Shown: in pieces, positions 9,361 through 22,150 of the stretch
How the letters are laid out: every line of letters starts with the position of its first letter
How positions within the stretch are numbered: the first letter of the stretch is position 1
DNA from: Symsagittifera roscoffensis
Lineage: Eukaryota > Xenacoelomorpha > Acoela > Convolutidae
Direction: 5' to 3'
DNA: 64,000 nt
Assembly: GCF_963678635.1 (NCBI RefSeq)
Contig: NC_087063.1
Span: forward strand, 18,211,814 to 18,275,813
The notes under the pieces: model-generated
The model's database searches: none
The model's input: the letters and a program-made list of their open reading frames with translations, nothing else
What the model was told of the DNA's origin: nothing
Position numbers and translations under genes: made by a program

Positions 9361-11689
9361 CGTTAAAAAAAATTATCTGGTTTTCAAAAAATCCTGTCGG
9401 TTTACTATTTAAAGGTTGTGTATAAAAGAATGTGTCCTACACTATGAACCGACCGGGTGAAAACTCTGCTGAAATAAAAATCACTCTATGTCTCAACTTC
9501 AGTTGTCAGATCAGGAAACGTATTACCCATATTGAACTGGCGTTATGGATAAGAAACCGATATCTTCAAGATACAAATTTTGAAGGTTTTGAAAAAAATC
9601 CAGCCTCCTAATTTTATCTGGCGAGTCATTCCTCTCTCTCTTTCTCTCTCTCTCTCTCTTTCTCTCTCTACGTCGCTCAAGCAATCCTATTTTGATCGCC
9701 AGTAGATCTTATGCGCTCTTACTTTTGTTTTCGATGTTGACACCGGTTGATAGGATAAATCTTAACGACGATGGTGCAAAACGACTCAAGAGAAAGCCCT
9801 AGAAAATGTTTCAAGGCTCTGCTCGAGTAAAAAAAAAATTGATCAGCTCAAAAATGTGGTCGGAGTCAAAATAATCGCTTTTAAGCTTATCGCCTTATGA
9901 TTAGAGTGAGATACCCGGTTTCATTCTTGCAATGCACTCTAGTAGATCCCGCCCTACTCCTATGTGTTCAACGTGTACAGTTGCAATGAATCCATGTCGT
10001 TGTCCACTTGGTAACCTCGCCAGTGAAGCTTCCCAGTTGTTATAGCAACTATCAGAGCTATCTGAAAACTCTTAACAAGGCCCCTCAAATTGGGCACCTG
10101 GTTAGTTTGGTTACAAGGGTCGAAACCATCAGTCTTTATGAAGCCTGTTTAAACTTATACTCATTTCAATACAAAGGCTGGGTCCATCCGATCCGGTATA
10201 CAGACACACTGTACTCATAGTCTTCTTATAGTTTTTATGGAACTTTTTAGTCTTCTCTGTTTTTTGTTTCGTTTTTTGTATCTCTAGTGGCTCTCTCAAG
10301 TTGATTAGCTAAGCCGCGTACCCAAAAGTGCGCACAAGAAAAATTTTTCTCAAAACTTGTTTTAAAACTATTACGGCACGACCAGAAACTGGACACTTTT
10401 GCGTTGAACCGTACCCCTGTTACTTTAGAATGGGCATATAACACGGAGCTGTGTCAAGTGGTTTCGATACTATAGTCATGATGTAAAATCAGCCAATAGC
10501 GCCCTAAAAACACCATTTAACAGTCATTCACTCAAATCACCTATAAGGTTAAGAAAACCAGACGCTATAAAAATTGGCTCAAAGATCATGGACACTTTCT
10601 TTTGTGCTTGTGTGCCTCATTAAATCGCAGCAAGTTCACAGTTATTTTAAGAAAAGAAACTTTAGGATCGCTACAACTTAAAGAACACTACCAAAATACC
10701 CCTCCACTCTAGATAGAAATAATTGCGCCACCATGGCTAGGTCTCTGAATACCTAAAACACGCGAGCACCGTATCGTTAAAAACAGGGCTGGAACCTCAA
10801 ATATTCACCAGTAGTTTTTTTTGGACAGTTTACATTTGAATTATTTTAGATGGATCAACCTAAATTTCGCCTCACCTCTACATAACTGGATAAAATGCAC
10901 TCAAGTGATTGAGCTCAATTTTTTTCAGTCGAGATTTTAACTCTGGAGCTACCTTCAGACACGACTGTATAACTTAAGTAGAATTCAACAAGTTTTATAA
11001 TGTATAACTCAAGTATTTCAGAACATTCGGTGAAAGGTAACACTCAATAAAACCTCATAATAAGGTTGCTCAAATAAATTTTGGACCATGGTGTCGGTTC
11101 AGTAGGCGACCTTCTTAATCAAGGTGTCTCGAACCTTACGATCTCACCTCGCATATCCAATCTTTGTGTTATCTGTCAGGCACAAGCCAATTCTACTAAA
11201 GTTTGATCTGTACGGACAAATTGCCAAAAATTTTTTATTGACAATTCTTGATTTTCTTGCAACTGCTAATTCAGATTATTGGCTTTGGTATTTCAGTCTT
11301 CGCGAGAAACTTGAGCATGACAAGGCCGTTTCGAAATTCTAATAGAAAAATTCAATTCGATTCACACCAAAGTTCTTCCCTGTGACCGACTGGCACATAT
11401 TTACAGACTCAGGCTTGATGTGGTCAACGTGCGTCGTCCATGACAGTGAGCCTGCAGAAATCCAAGACATTGAGATACAGTGCCAGTGGTAATATACATA
11501 ATTTGCTGCTTGAAAATTTCATCTACTCCGTAAAAACACAGCAGTATAAAACGTTCATGCTAAAGCTAAACAGAAAAAAAACTCGGCTTCCAGCTGCACA
11601 TGGACCTGATTTTGAAAGTTCTTATCAATTTTTTTATCACTCAGGCCAATCACAAAAATGTCATCCAAGTTTTGAAATATAAAAACATA
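9361..11689. other. No gene recognised
   Basis: The stretch is AT-rich with only short unrelated ORFs. Apart from the CT microsatellite listed separately I see no conserved coding, RNA or repeat structure. Confidence 0.5.
9629..9669. repeat. (CT)n microsatellite
   Basis: About 40 bp of CT dinucleotides interrupted by single TTT steps. Confidence 0.9.
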
Positions 11690-11940
11690 TATCAGCTCTG
11701 ATAACGAGAAAAAATAATCTTCTGAAACAGTTTTTGTAATTTAGCCCAGATTTTGAGTGCGGTTAAGTATTTGTATATTCTCAAATCTAAATCTCAATAT
11801 TGTCTTAATTTTTAATAACGGATTTTGTTCCCAGTTATTATTCGGACAAGCGAGGTACTACTAAGAAAACAGATCCTATTTCTTTTGGTTCCGGTATTTG
11901 GGATTAGCTCTTTAAATGCCTCACCACATGGCGCAGCCAG
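11690..11940 (+). repeat. Old dispersed repeat, copy 1
   Basis: It shares a diverged block with 14510-14730: a gattttgagtgcgg-like segment, then tatattctcaaat, a gttcccag/gtttccat block, aaaacagat, and the ttccggtatttg motif before a caccaca end. Same orientation in both places. Confidence 0.5.
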
Positions 11941-14290
11941 CAAAAGAGAACACTCCACTCGGAATAACTGCTTTCTGCGAACGATCAACTCAAAATTCTC
12001 CTGTGAAAGTCGAGAAATTTTAACAAATTGTCACGCTGGCAATAATCAGTAAAATGAAATGATCTAATACACGAAAAATCGACGGATCTAGTAGATCCAG
12101 ATAAATCAATTGAAGAACCAGAGTAAGCAAATCCGACCCAAGGAAGAATAAATGGTAAAACAAATGTCAAAGGTTTGGGCGATAGGGTTCACAATCAATA
12201 ACATTCCTTGGGATATAGTGGACAGAAAAGTCAAATCGTTCTCTTTCTATCGTTTGGAGAAGCAGGAAGCAGGAAACTACAGAGCAAGTACGCCAGTGTT
12301 AAAGTAATCAATCAAAGAGTAACGACCATGGGATCATGGGAAATCCCTGAGGTTACCTTTAAATCCCACCAAAATATGGCAATTGATGACTTTACGCTAC
12401 TGTCCAGAACACAGGTATGGAACGAATCTTGCAAAAGTTTTCGTCCATCATTAAGGGATTTAGCGCAAGTTTGTAATTTAGGAACATAAAAAACCTCATT
12501 TGATGAGATTAAACCAAACCAAAATTCAAGACAACCGGAAACTATATTGACTTCCAGAGGACTACACACAGAAAAGACAAACCCCTGCGGGGACGCGGCC
12601 TACAATGGCCCACTGACCACAAAATGTATTGTTCGGTGGTGAGAAAAGCTTGTAGTGACTAAGGGGGAAATACTCATTTCGCACGAGTATGCGGATCTGA
12701 GAAGACCTCGGACAGAAAAAGGTCGTCCAAAAAAATGGAACAGCGGTCGAGTAAATTACACTGACAACAAAAAGTCAAAGTTTTCGAAATGGCAGAGCTG
12801 TAGTTTCAGATTTACAATTGCTTGGAGACTCATCTTCTGAAGATAGCATATGATGTATATTGGTGAATGCTTCAGACAATGAGACAATCAGGAATCGGGG
12901 GCAACAACAGATGAACTCGTTGAAGGTCACAAACACCGTATCAAGATTGAGGACTTGAATTCGTGTTCACCGCGGATAACGTCATTGCAGCCACTGTAGC
13001 TCACAAATGGATGCGAAAAGGTAGTTGGACTCTGCAACAAATCTTTGTGGGCTCCGGATCAAAATCTGCCTGCAGTGAATACTTATAAACATTGGACGAT
13101 ACAAACCTTCTGCACACTGTTGACGAGCTTAAAATCTGCTGTTTTGCTGGTAGAAGACGTCTATATCTAAAATACGGAGATTGGGCCTCAGCCAATTTGG
13201 GAAAGAAACTATTTGAAAACTTGGAACTCGGATGATACAAAAGAGTGTGACAGCCAAGGTGAAACGATTGGTAAGATTATGGAAAAAATATTGCACGAAT
13301 GCAAGTTTAAAAAAACCGCTAGTCAGGTTAAAGTTCCATTAACAAGAGTAAGATTCGCAAACAAGTTCCCAGTCCGTCAAAACTTACCGACATCTTTTTC
13401 GGCCACACGCCAAAAAAATAGAGGCATCCAAATTAGTCTGCAAAAGAAGAAAAAAAGGAATGAAATCCGTAATAACAAATCCAACAATTTAAAAAATACA
13501 AAATGTCCAGACTAACATTTCGGGTCTCCGACTGTGATTACCATTAAAAGGAACCAGTCTATTAAAATTCGACATTCAAACGCACATCATTTCACAAAAT
13601 CAACTACAAGATGGCGAACATCGACATTCTCATGAATTGGATCGCACAAGAGATCACCCGGTCAGACAAGGATAAAAGTGATTCTCCAAGCTGGATTTAG
13701 AATATGCTCACTAACAGCTACCATGGATCCGGTAGTAAAATCCTATGACAGTTTCAATTTTGTGGAAGGAAGAGCAACGATAACCTATCGATTCCAGACG
13801 GGGTACAATTAACTAACCGACATGGCACCGAGTTACGGTTCCTTCGACACGGGTAGCGAAGACGATCTGACCGAAAGATCAAGACTTAAAAATAGAAAAT
13901 TGCGGAACTTATATGATAAAGCAGTGACACAAATGACTCTTCGGCCAGAACGGACAACAAAAGTGCTAGAAACTTGCATTGGTGGGAAAATAGAAAAAGA
14001 GGATGCGATCAATTTACTTGATCTGGCCCACTACAATCCCAAGATGGAATGCCGGCCTTGTCAGCTACGGAAGAAGACCAATAGGAGGTTCGGGACGAAG
14101 TTCGACAGGAACCAGCTATCCCGATATCCATCGAGGAGGAACGAATAATGGATTTACCGTCGGCATCTAATTATGGCACGGCCCAAAAGGATATTGAAGA
14201 CCACCATATCCACATTCAAGAGGTAGCGTTAGAACCAGAAAAACTGAGGGCGAGCAGTTCGAAGAAAAAAGGCATAATTGTTGTTTGAAA
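11941..14290 (+). pseudogene. Possible remnant of an old retroelement gag-like gene
   Basis: Short plus-strand ORFs in shifting frames have a coding-like look: 12208-12489, a small ORF from ATG 13611, another from ATG 13723, and 13822-14148 (108 aa, Lys/Arg/Glu-rich, with a CRPCQLRKK stretch). None matches a family I recognise. Frequent frame changes and the position between two copies of a dispersed repeat suggest a decayed mobile element, but this is inference. Confidence 0.25.
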
Positions 14291-14509
14291 AACTGTTACA
14301 CTGAAAATTTTATAATTTTTTGAAATTAGGGGTGATTGGAGTATCTAACTAGCTGGATAAGGCAATATGTTTTCATAGTGGACAACCATCTGGATGGTCG
14401 CGACTGGTACTTGTCTGCAGTAATCCAAAAAATCATTCAATGCTGGTATCCAGTCTAATAAACCAAGGCAAAATTAGCTGGTACTGGGAGAAATGCTTCC
14501 ACACTTCGA

Positions 14510-14730
14510 AAGTACTCTTTTTTGTTCGACCTAGATTGTTAGTGCGCTTGAATAATTGTATGTTCTCAAATTGAAACCATCATCTTGCATTAAATTTCAA
14601 TTACTCGTTTTGTTTCCATTTTTTTTTTCGGAAAAACGAGATATTCCTAGGGAAACAGACATTATCTCCTTTACTTCCGGTATTTGAGTTTAACTCCTAA
14701 AGTTCGTCACCACAATGGTGATGAATGAGT
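14510..14730 (+). repeat. Old dispersed repeat, copy 2
   Basis: Partner of 11690-11940 in direct orientation, with matching order of short blocks including ttccggtatttg. Confidence 0.5.
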
Positions 14731-15699
14731 TTATCTAAACTCAAAAAAAAAGTATTTGAAAAATATCCTGAAAATGATTATGAAAAAAAATTGTTTTTGG
14801 GTTAAAAAGTCTAGTACCCAGTTGCAAAACCTCTTTCTATCGTAAAAGTAAAAAAATATATCAACTAAAACGAGATCTAAGACGTATAAATGCTAAAAAC
14901 TAACTTCTAGCAAACTGTTCAAACAGAAATCACTATCCAAACAACTGCAGCTACGACCATTAGCGTCGAAGAACCTAAAACAAAAAAGTCGCAGAAAATA
15001 GTTTTTCTCCCATCGGAGCCACGAGTCCTTGTAATCAGATCTTCTCTGTCCGTCGAACCCATCGTCTGTTTGTTTGATGTAGTTCTTTCGATCATCTCCG
15101 CATAGTTTACATGAAAAAGCCTAGTTTTATAGTCACTCTTCGATCTTTCGATTGTCTCTTCCAGTCTACTTTTCACACTGCTGGACTTATGTATGGCTAT
15201 AGTATGGGTTGTTTTTTAGAGGCGGGAAAATATTTCGCACAACTTTTAAATACAAGGAGGCAAAACCAACTCGTTATAATGCAGTTTTTAATTTTTTATT
15301 CATGTTTGGAAATGATTGTGTATAAATCAACAAAGACCTAGTGTAAAAGCAAGTATGATGATTTTACTATTTGATAAGAGCTCGGATTCAGCTAAGTTCA
15401 CACCTGTGAAAAAGCTTAATGGGACTTTTGAAGTTTTTAGAGCGCTCACCGCGCAAAACACCGAGATGATTCTCATCCTCTTATTGCCAACGAAAGCGAG
15501 CCGAAATTTATGATGATAGAGGATCAACAATGAAATGAGACTTTAGGCTAGCTCAATTGACTCGGAGTAGTTGATGACTTTCTGTTTTGGCAAGTAGAAG
15601 AACGAGAGCAGAGTCTCTTTTTGAATAATGAAACTCACTCTTTTTCTACTGCAGTAACTTAATCATTTTTCAAATAATCAATAGTATAATTGAAACGAA
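14731..15699. other. No gene recognised
   Basis: Short ORFs only. A segment at about 14800-14860 (ctagtacccagttg, then tatcgtaaaag) matches the right-hand end of the dispersed family at 31735-31790. Confidence 0.4.
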
Positions 15700-17760
15700 A
15701 AAAAAAGATAGAATCAAGTTTTTTTACACTCTCAAAATAGCTATAATAATCAATTTTTTATGCACATGTGAAATAGTTCAGATGAAATTCCTGAAAAAAA
15801 AAACAGTAAATAGAAACATCTCTTGTTGCAGTGTTTTCATTTTTATTTTTTTTATATCATGTTTTCTTAACTCTCGAATTTGCTATAATAATCAATTTTT
15901 TATGCAGATGTGAAAAAATTCAGATGAAAGTCCTGAAAAAAAAAGTCAATAGAAATATCCCTTGTTGCAGTGTTTTCATTTAGTTTTTTAGACTCAAGTT
16001 TTTTTAACTCGCGAATTAGCTATAATAATCAGTTTTTTTTGCACATGTGAAATAGTTCAGATGAAAGTTCTGAAAAAAAAAACAGTAAATAGAAATATCT
16101 CTTGTTGCAGTGTTTTTATTTAGTTTTTTTTAGAATCAAGTTTTTTTATTTCTCAAAGTAGCTATATTAATCCTTTTTTTTATGCACATGTGAAATAGCG
16201 CAGATGAAAGTCATGAAAAAAACAGTAATTAGAAATATCGCTTCTTGCAGTGTTTTTTTTTAAATTTTTTAGAATCAAGTTTTTTAACTCTCAAAGCAGC
16301 TATAATAATGAATTTTTTATGCACATGTGAAATAGTTCAGATGAAAGGCCTGAAAAAAAACAGTAAATAGAAATTTCCCTGGTTGCAGTGTTTTCATTTA
16401 AATTTTTGGAATCAAATTTTTTAACTCTCGAATTAGGTAAAATAATCAATTTTCTATGCACATGGTAAATAAATCAGATTAAGGTCCTGAAAAAAAAACA
16501 GTAAATAGAAATATTCCTTGTTGCAGTGTTTTCATTTAGCTTTTTTTAGAATCAAGTTTTTTTAACTCTCGAATTAGCTATAAAAATCAATCTTTTCTGC
16601 ACATGTGAAATAATTCAGATGAAAAACATGGAAAAAAAACAGTAAAAAGAAGTCTCGCTTGTTGCAGTGTTTTCGTTTAGTTTTTTTTTTTAAAATCAGG
16701 TTTTTTAAACTCTCGAATTAGCAATAATAATTTTTTATGTACATGTGAAATAACTCAGATGAAAGTCCTGAAAAAAAACAGTATATAGAAGTATCTCTTG
16801 TTGCAGTATTTTCGTTTAGTTTTTTTAGAATTTAGTTTTTTCAACTCTCAAATTAGCAATAATAATAAATTTTTTATGCAGATGTGAAAAAGTTCAGATG
16901 AAAGTCCTGAAAAAAAACAGAGAATAGAAACATCCCTTATTGAAGTGTTTCCATTTAGTTTTTTTAGAATCAAGTTTTTTTAACTCTCGATTTAGCTGTA
17001 ATAACCAAACTTTTAAGCATATGTGAAATAATTCAGATGAAAAAACTGAAAAAAGAGTGAAGAGAAATATCCCTTGTTGCAGTGTTTTCCTTTAAATTTT
17101 TTAGAATCGATTTTTTTTATTTCTCAAAGTAGATATATTAATCCATTTTTTATGCACATGTGAAATAGTTCAGATAAAAGTCCTGAAAAAAAATATGTAG
17201 AAATATCCTTTATTGGAGTGTTTTCAATTGTTTTTTTGGAATCAAGTTTTTTAACTCTCGAATTAGCTATAATAATCACTTTTTTATGCACATTGGAAAT
17301 AGCTCAGATGAAAGTCCTGAAAAAAAACAGTATGTAGAAATATCTCTTGTTGCAGTGTTTTCATTTAGTTTTTTTAAAATCATGTTTTTTTAACTCTCGA
17401 ATTAGCTATAATAATCAATTTTTTATGCACATGTGAAATAGATCAGATGAAAGTCCTGAAAAAAACAGTATATAGAAATATCCCTTGTTGCAGTGTTTTC
17501 ATTTAGTTTTCTTAGAATCAAGTTTTATTCAACTCTGGAATTACCTATAATAACCAATTTTTCATGCACATGTGAATTATTTTAAATGAAAGTCCTGAAA
17601 AAAGAGTAAATAGAAATATCCCTTGTTGCAGTGTTTTCATTTAGTTTTTTTTAGAATCAAGTTTTTTTAACTCTCAAAGTAGCTAAAATAATCAATTTCT
17701 GATGCACATGTGAAATAGTTCAGATGAAAGTCCTGAAAAACACTAAGAAATAATTTCTCT
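15700..17760. repeat. Tandem array of about fifteen 139-bp units
   Basis: Each unit contains, in order: aactctcgaattagctat, aataatcaattttttatg, cacatgtgaaatagttcag, atgaaagtcctg, an A6-A9 run, cagtaaatagaaatatc, and ccttgttgcagtgttttcat followed by a T-run and gaatcaag. The aactctc box begins near 15728, 15866, 16003, 16150, 16287, 16421, 16562, 16709, 16843, 16981, 17119, 17252, 17391, 17530 and 17669, an average spacing of about 139 bp. Units differ by substitutions and small indels. There are no unique spacers and no ORF. Confidence 0.95.
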
Positions 17761-19369
17761 AGTTGCACAATTTCCACTTCAATTTTTTTTCACATTTGAA
17801 TAAAAAATTGTTTTTTATTGTTCATTTTTTTTTCGATGGCACATCTACCGCAGAGATCAAAGGAGCTTCGGAAGTTTCAAATGGAATCTGAAATCATTTT
17901 TATTTAAGAGATCTTCCCATTTTCCTTAAATTTTCAAAACGCAAGCATTTAAACTAAAATAAAAGAAAGCGACAGAATTAACATCGACAAAAAGTCTTTA
18001 CTCAGTTTTTTATAAAAAGTTCAAAAGTCATGCTTGAGGGGTATTCAAAAAACTATACGATATTTTTTGGATTCGAGCGTGGAATAATAAGAAACTTAAT
18101 TATGTTTTTCTGTTATGTTTCAGTTCATGAAGACTGATTTCGTTTATTTGGAGTGGTATTTTTTTATTATGTAGGCTTGGTGCCCTTTTAGTTTTCATCC
18201 GTAACGGCTTGCTTTCTTATGCCGCCGATAGATTGCACTTAACTGTTTTTAATCCTCTCTTTATGTTTGCCGTTGCGCAGATGTAAAATTTGCTCCGGCT
18301 TATTTAGCCGGTCAAACTATTCCAGTTGCCGAAAAATGTTTTTTTTTTACATTGAAAAAATGGTACACTAAAATCAACTAAAACAATGAACCATGGCGCT
18401 TTATGGCGCCTTTTAGATCAATGTATATTTTAATCGTTTTTTGTGAACAACCATCAAAAATCGACACTCTTGATAAAACTCAAAAATTACTTCATTACTC
18501 AATAGTCTCTTAAATCATAAAAAGCAAAGTTATCAATTTTCTATTCTCAATAAATTTCAAGAGTGACGTTTACTATCAACGCGTTTTTCGCTGATTACTT
18601 TTTTCTAATTTGTATCAAATGTGATCATTTAAAAACTCAAATCTGCTCAGCCTCTATCGTAATGTTTAATCAGCATTTGCATTATCATCACATTACGGCT
18701 TTAAATAGTACCATATCAATCAAATGGTCTCACTAAAATGGACTTCAGAATTTGCGGCTAGGTTTCTTATTGTAGCCGACTTTTGAAGCTGATTCTTTGC
18801 ACACCTCTTTAAGTCGAGGAGAATAAGGCTGGTAATTAATAGCCTTTTCTTTACTCTTGAATTTCGAGCAAATTGTGGTTTTACACGCTATTTTATAGCG
18901 AAGTTTGAAATTTATTTCAAGCCTCATTGCTTTTTCGCCTTCAATTTCTTCAAATGTGCTTGGTACATGCTTAAAAATCACCGCACTTGTTGAAATGCTC
19001 TTGTGAGGGAAACCAACCAATGAGAAAAAATTTGAACGTCACAATCATTGAGGAAAATTGCTGGGGTTCTTAACTAAGTACTGAGGTTTTGTTTTCAAAT
19101 TTTAATTAAATAATTTGATTTACTGCAAAGGCGAAACATACGTCCACTACCTCTACGGGTTGCCAAAATCAAATTATTGATTAACTTTTGCGTATTGTAT
19201 TTTATGACTGGTTGTGTTAATTTGGGCGAAAACGGAATTTTTGCGGTGAAGCTGACTTAATTATATCTTATCCGCCATTTTGGTCAAAAAACTTTTGTCC
19301 ATTTAGTTAACTCATTGATACACACTCGCACCATGCCTGATGTAGATTGACAATACCAGTGCATCAATT
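17761..19369. other. No gene recognised
   Basis: AT-rich sequence with one 91-aa minus-strand ORF (19020-18745) that is Lys-rich and resembles nothing known to me. Confidence 0.4.
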
Positions 19370-19575
19370 ATGAAGTGGAATTGTTTAATCCCTCCGAGAC
19401 TCGTCGGCAGGTTCAGTAGGTCGAAACAAGAGGCGGCCGAAAGAAAGAGGCTTGGACAAGACAATGTTCATTATCATCATCTATCAGAGAAGGTTGACAG
19501 CAGGGAAAATAGGCATTCCTCGCAGGTCCCTTCCAAAGAAGACTCCGCTACATTCAAAACTAAAAAATCTCATCG
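19370..19575 (+). CDS. Possible first coding exon of an unidentified gene
   Basis: An ATG at 19370 opens a 68-codon frame rich in Arg, Lys, Ser and Glu, ending at a good donor (ATCG followed by GTAAGT at 19576). The GC content is higher than the surroundings. Without the donor the frame stops one codon later, which fits an exon end. It could be an upstream exon of the gene at 22151-23542, because a candidate acceptor (CAG ending 22197) would keep the frame, but nothing proves this link. Confidence 0.25.
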
Positions 19576-22150
19576 GTAAGTTCAACAGATAGCGAGAAGT
19601 CAACACTGAAAAGTAATTGGTTTTGTAATGACGTTTGCACTGTTAAGAAGAATTTTTATTTAATGGAGAAATGTTCACGAGCAATTATCAATTTAAGAAT
19701 GAAAGCTCAAGATGCAAAAAAACGGCATGGAGTTGGAGTTGCAAATACGAGCTTCGCTCAACAAGATATATGGGGGGCTTAAACAATAGACAGACGGACT
19801 TTCTTTATACCAGCCAGAAATTCTTAGTGATGGCTCCTCTGCGATTCACAGAACTTCCAATTATTAGAAGGCTTGTGAAAGTGACTCGGTCGGACTCCTT
19901 TGTATCCCCTCCCTCCCTTTACTGACAAAATAATGATGTAAGAATATCGATTTCAATCGATATAAAATTGATTTGGTTTGATACCGAAGTGTAGCTGATG
20001 GAGAACAATCTTCATGCACTTTTTTTGCAATTTTTATTGCCGGCTTTTTCTACACTTTTTATAGTATTTCAATCGATTTTTTTTGACATTTTAACGCACA
20101 CTTTATACATTTGTTATACACTTTCAAGTAATTGATAAAATGACAAAAGTGAAAAAGAAAATTTTTGTTTTTTCAAGATTTTTGTGTGTGCTGATGCTGA
20201 TGGCTGGTCCCCCATTGGACATCAGTTTTGTGAAGTGAATGACAGACAATTACCCTCATGAGACGCCACTTATCTAATCACTCAAGTTTTTGCTTGAAAT
20301 AAATCATTTCATGTTAGATCACAGTAAAATCACTTTCCGCATTTAGGTTAACTCGAAACTCCGGTACAATGATCCTCCGCCTTCATGGTACCCACGCTAG
20401 GCCAAGTATGTCTGTTCCGCGCAAAAATGCATTTTTAATGCGATTTTTTATAGACATTTGAGAGCGTATATATAAGTCATTTGACTGGGGTATATATAAC
20501 TCATATTTCAATTAGTATTTGGTTAAAAAATGTTTTTTTTTAATTGACTAGATTGAGTTTGCGAGGATCCCTACAGCATAAATTAGAAATAACTTGCCCA
20601 AATGCAGGTTTTTGGAGTTCGCTCAAGAAATAGAATCAAGGTGGGAAACCAGGTGGGAAACTTTGGGTAGTAATAGACTTGCAGGCGCTCCAATCCGCCC
20701 GCTGGTAGCAGCAAAACTTAGAAAAAAACTTTAAGTGACCTTATTTTGAAACAAACTCAGACCAGACAAAAATAAAAAGGAGCATTTTATTGTAAGTTCA
20801 GGAAAAAATGAAAAAAATGCCCAAATTCAAGCGAGGCTTATAATGAACATCACTATCTCCACCCCATTGCTGCTGCGTAACCCAGCAGTCTTTGGAATAA
20901 CTGCAAGTAATGCAGCCGGTAAGGGCAATCTTTCTTCCCATGACACGGGACTTGTCAACTTTTGAGGCTGAAAAATCGTGCAACCTATAAATTTACCTTG
21001 CGGAACTGTAAACTGAATTTCAAGCTTGGAAAGGAATGAACATTGTTTCTACAAGACACTGAGCAAAAAATGATTGCGACCCATTCATTTTTATTTCTTC
21101 CTCTTTCTGATAAATTTTTGGTTTTCCCTGAAAATGGACGAAGTGGAAAATGGCGCAATATAATATTTCACACTGCGCCACTATTTTAACCACTAGGCCA
21201 GGTTATTTTCTGAACTACTAGTTTTATAGTATAGTACTATTAGAATGGTTGAAATAAACGAGAGTGAAATCAACGGTTCAGTTTTTGTACCTCACCGATA
21301 GCGCTATATAGCCTTATACTAGTATTACCAAATTATTACCAAATACACCAGAAAACAACTACATGAAATTTTACTGCCATTTTAGCCCTTAACTATTACA
21401 GTCTCAAGCACCCAGTTGCTGACACAAATAACATTTGCGGTTCTCTTCGGTGAAGTTGGCCTGTTTATTGCTGAACAAACTAGAAGTTGGTTGGCACTTT
21501 GCCTTGCGGTTTTGGTTTACAAAAGTTTTAACTTTACTCGGCGACCCATATTACAATTAGACTGCGCTGATTCACGCTTAAAGTCAACACAAACACTCCA
21601 TTTTCGCGTGCGAATTGTTAAGAACCCAAAAATACCACAGACAACCAGTAAAATCAAATCTATTGACCGCCAGGTCGCAATTACCATATGACTTTGTTTG
21701 GAAACAATTCTCAGAACACCGAAAATCACAGTTAACTGCTTTTGAAATCTGAAATACACAGTGCGATTGATATTATACCATTAGCAACTGATTGTTTTTT
21801 AAATTTCAACCTCAGTAATTATTCAAAACCTCAGCTAGTTTATTGTAGTATATTCTAAATGAATTTTTTATTTGATCTTGGATTCTCGTAAACTACAAGA
21901 GCAAAGTTCCTATTGTGAATACCACTGATGTTTTAGTTAGCATCAAAGAGAATCGTTTCAAATAGCATAGATGCTGTTTTACATCCGAGATTAACTTAAA
22001 CAATTTACACATCTCCCTTCCAAGTTATAATAACTTAAAAGGAAAGTAGAAAATAACTCTGCCAATCGTAACAAAAGAAACACTTCCATAATAAACCTCT
22101 TTTTATTCCTCAACGATAAAGATTAAACTTAGACTTACACTACCACAACA
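19576..22150. other. Intergenic or intronic sequence, nothing recognised
   Basis: ORFs at 19671-19925 and 21416-21691 show no family resemblance. No RNA gene or repeat array is seen. Confidence 0.4.

Noticed and set aside
15700-17760. CRISPR-like regularity of the tandem array
   Set aside because: Whole units repeat without unique spacers and the context is a eukaryotic genome; it is a minisatellite-type array.
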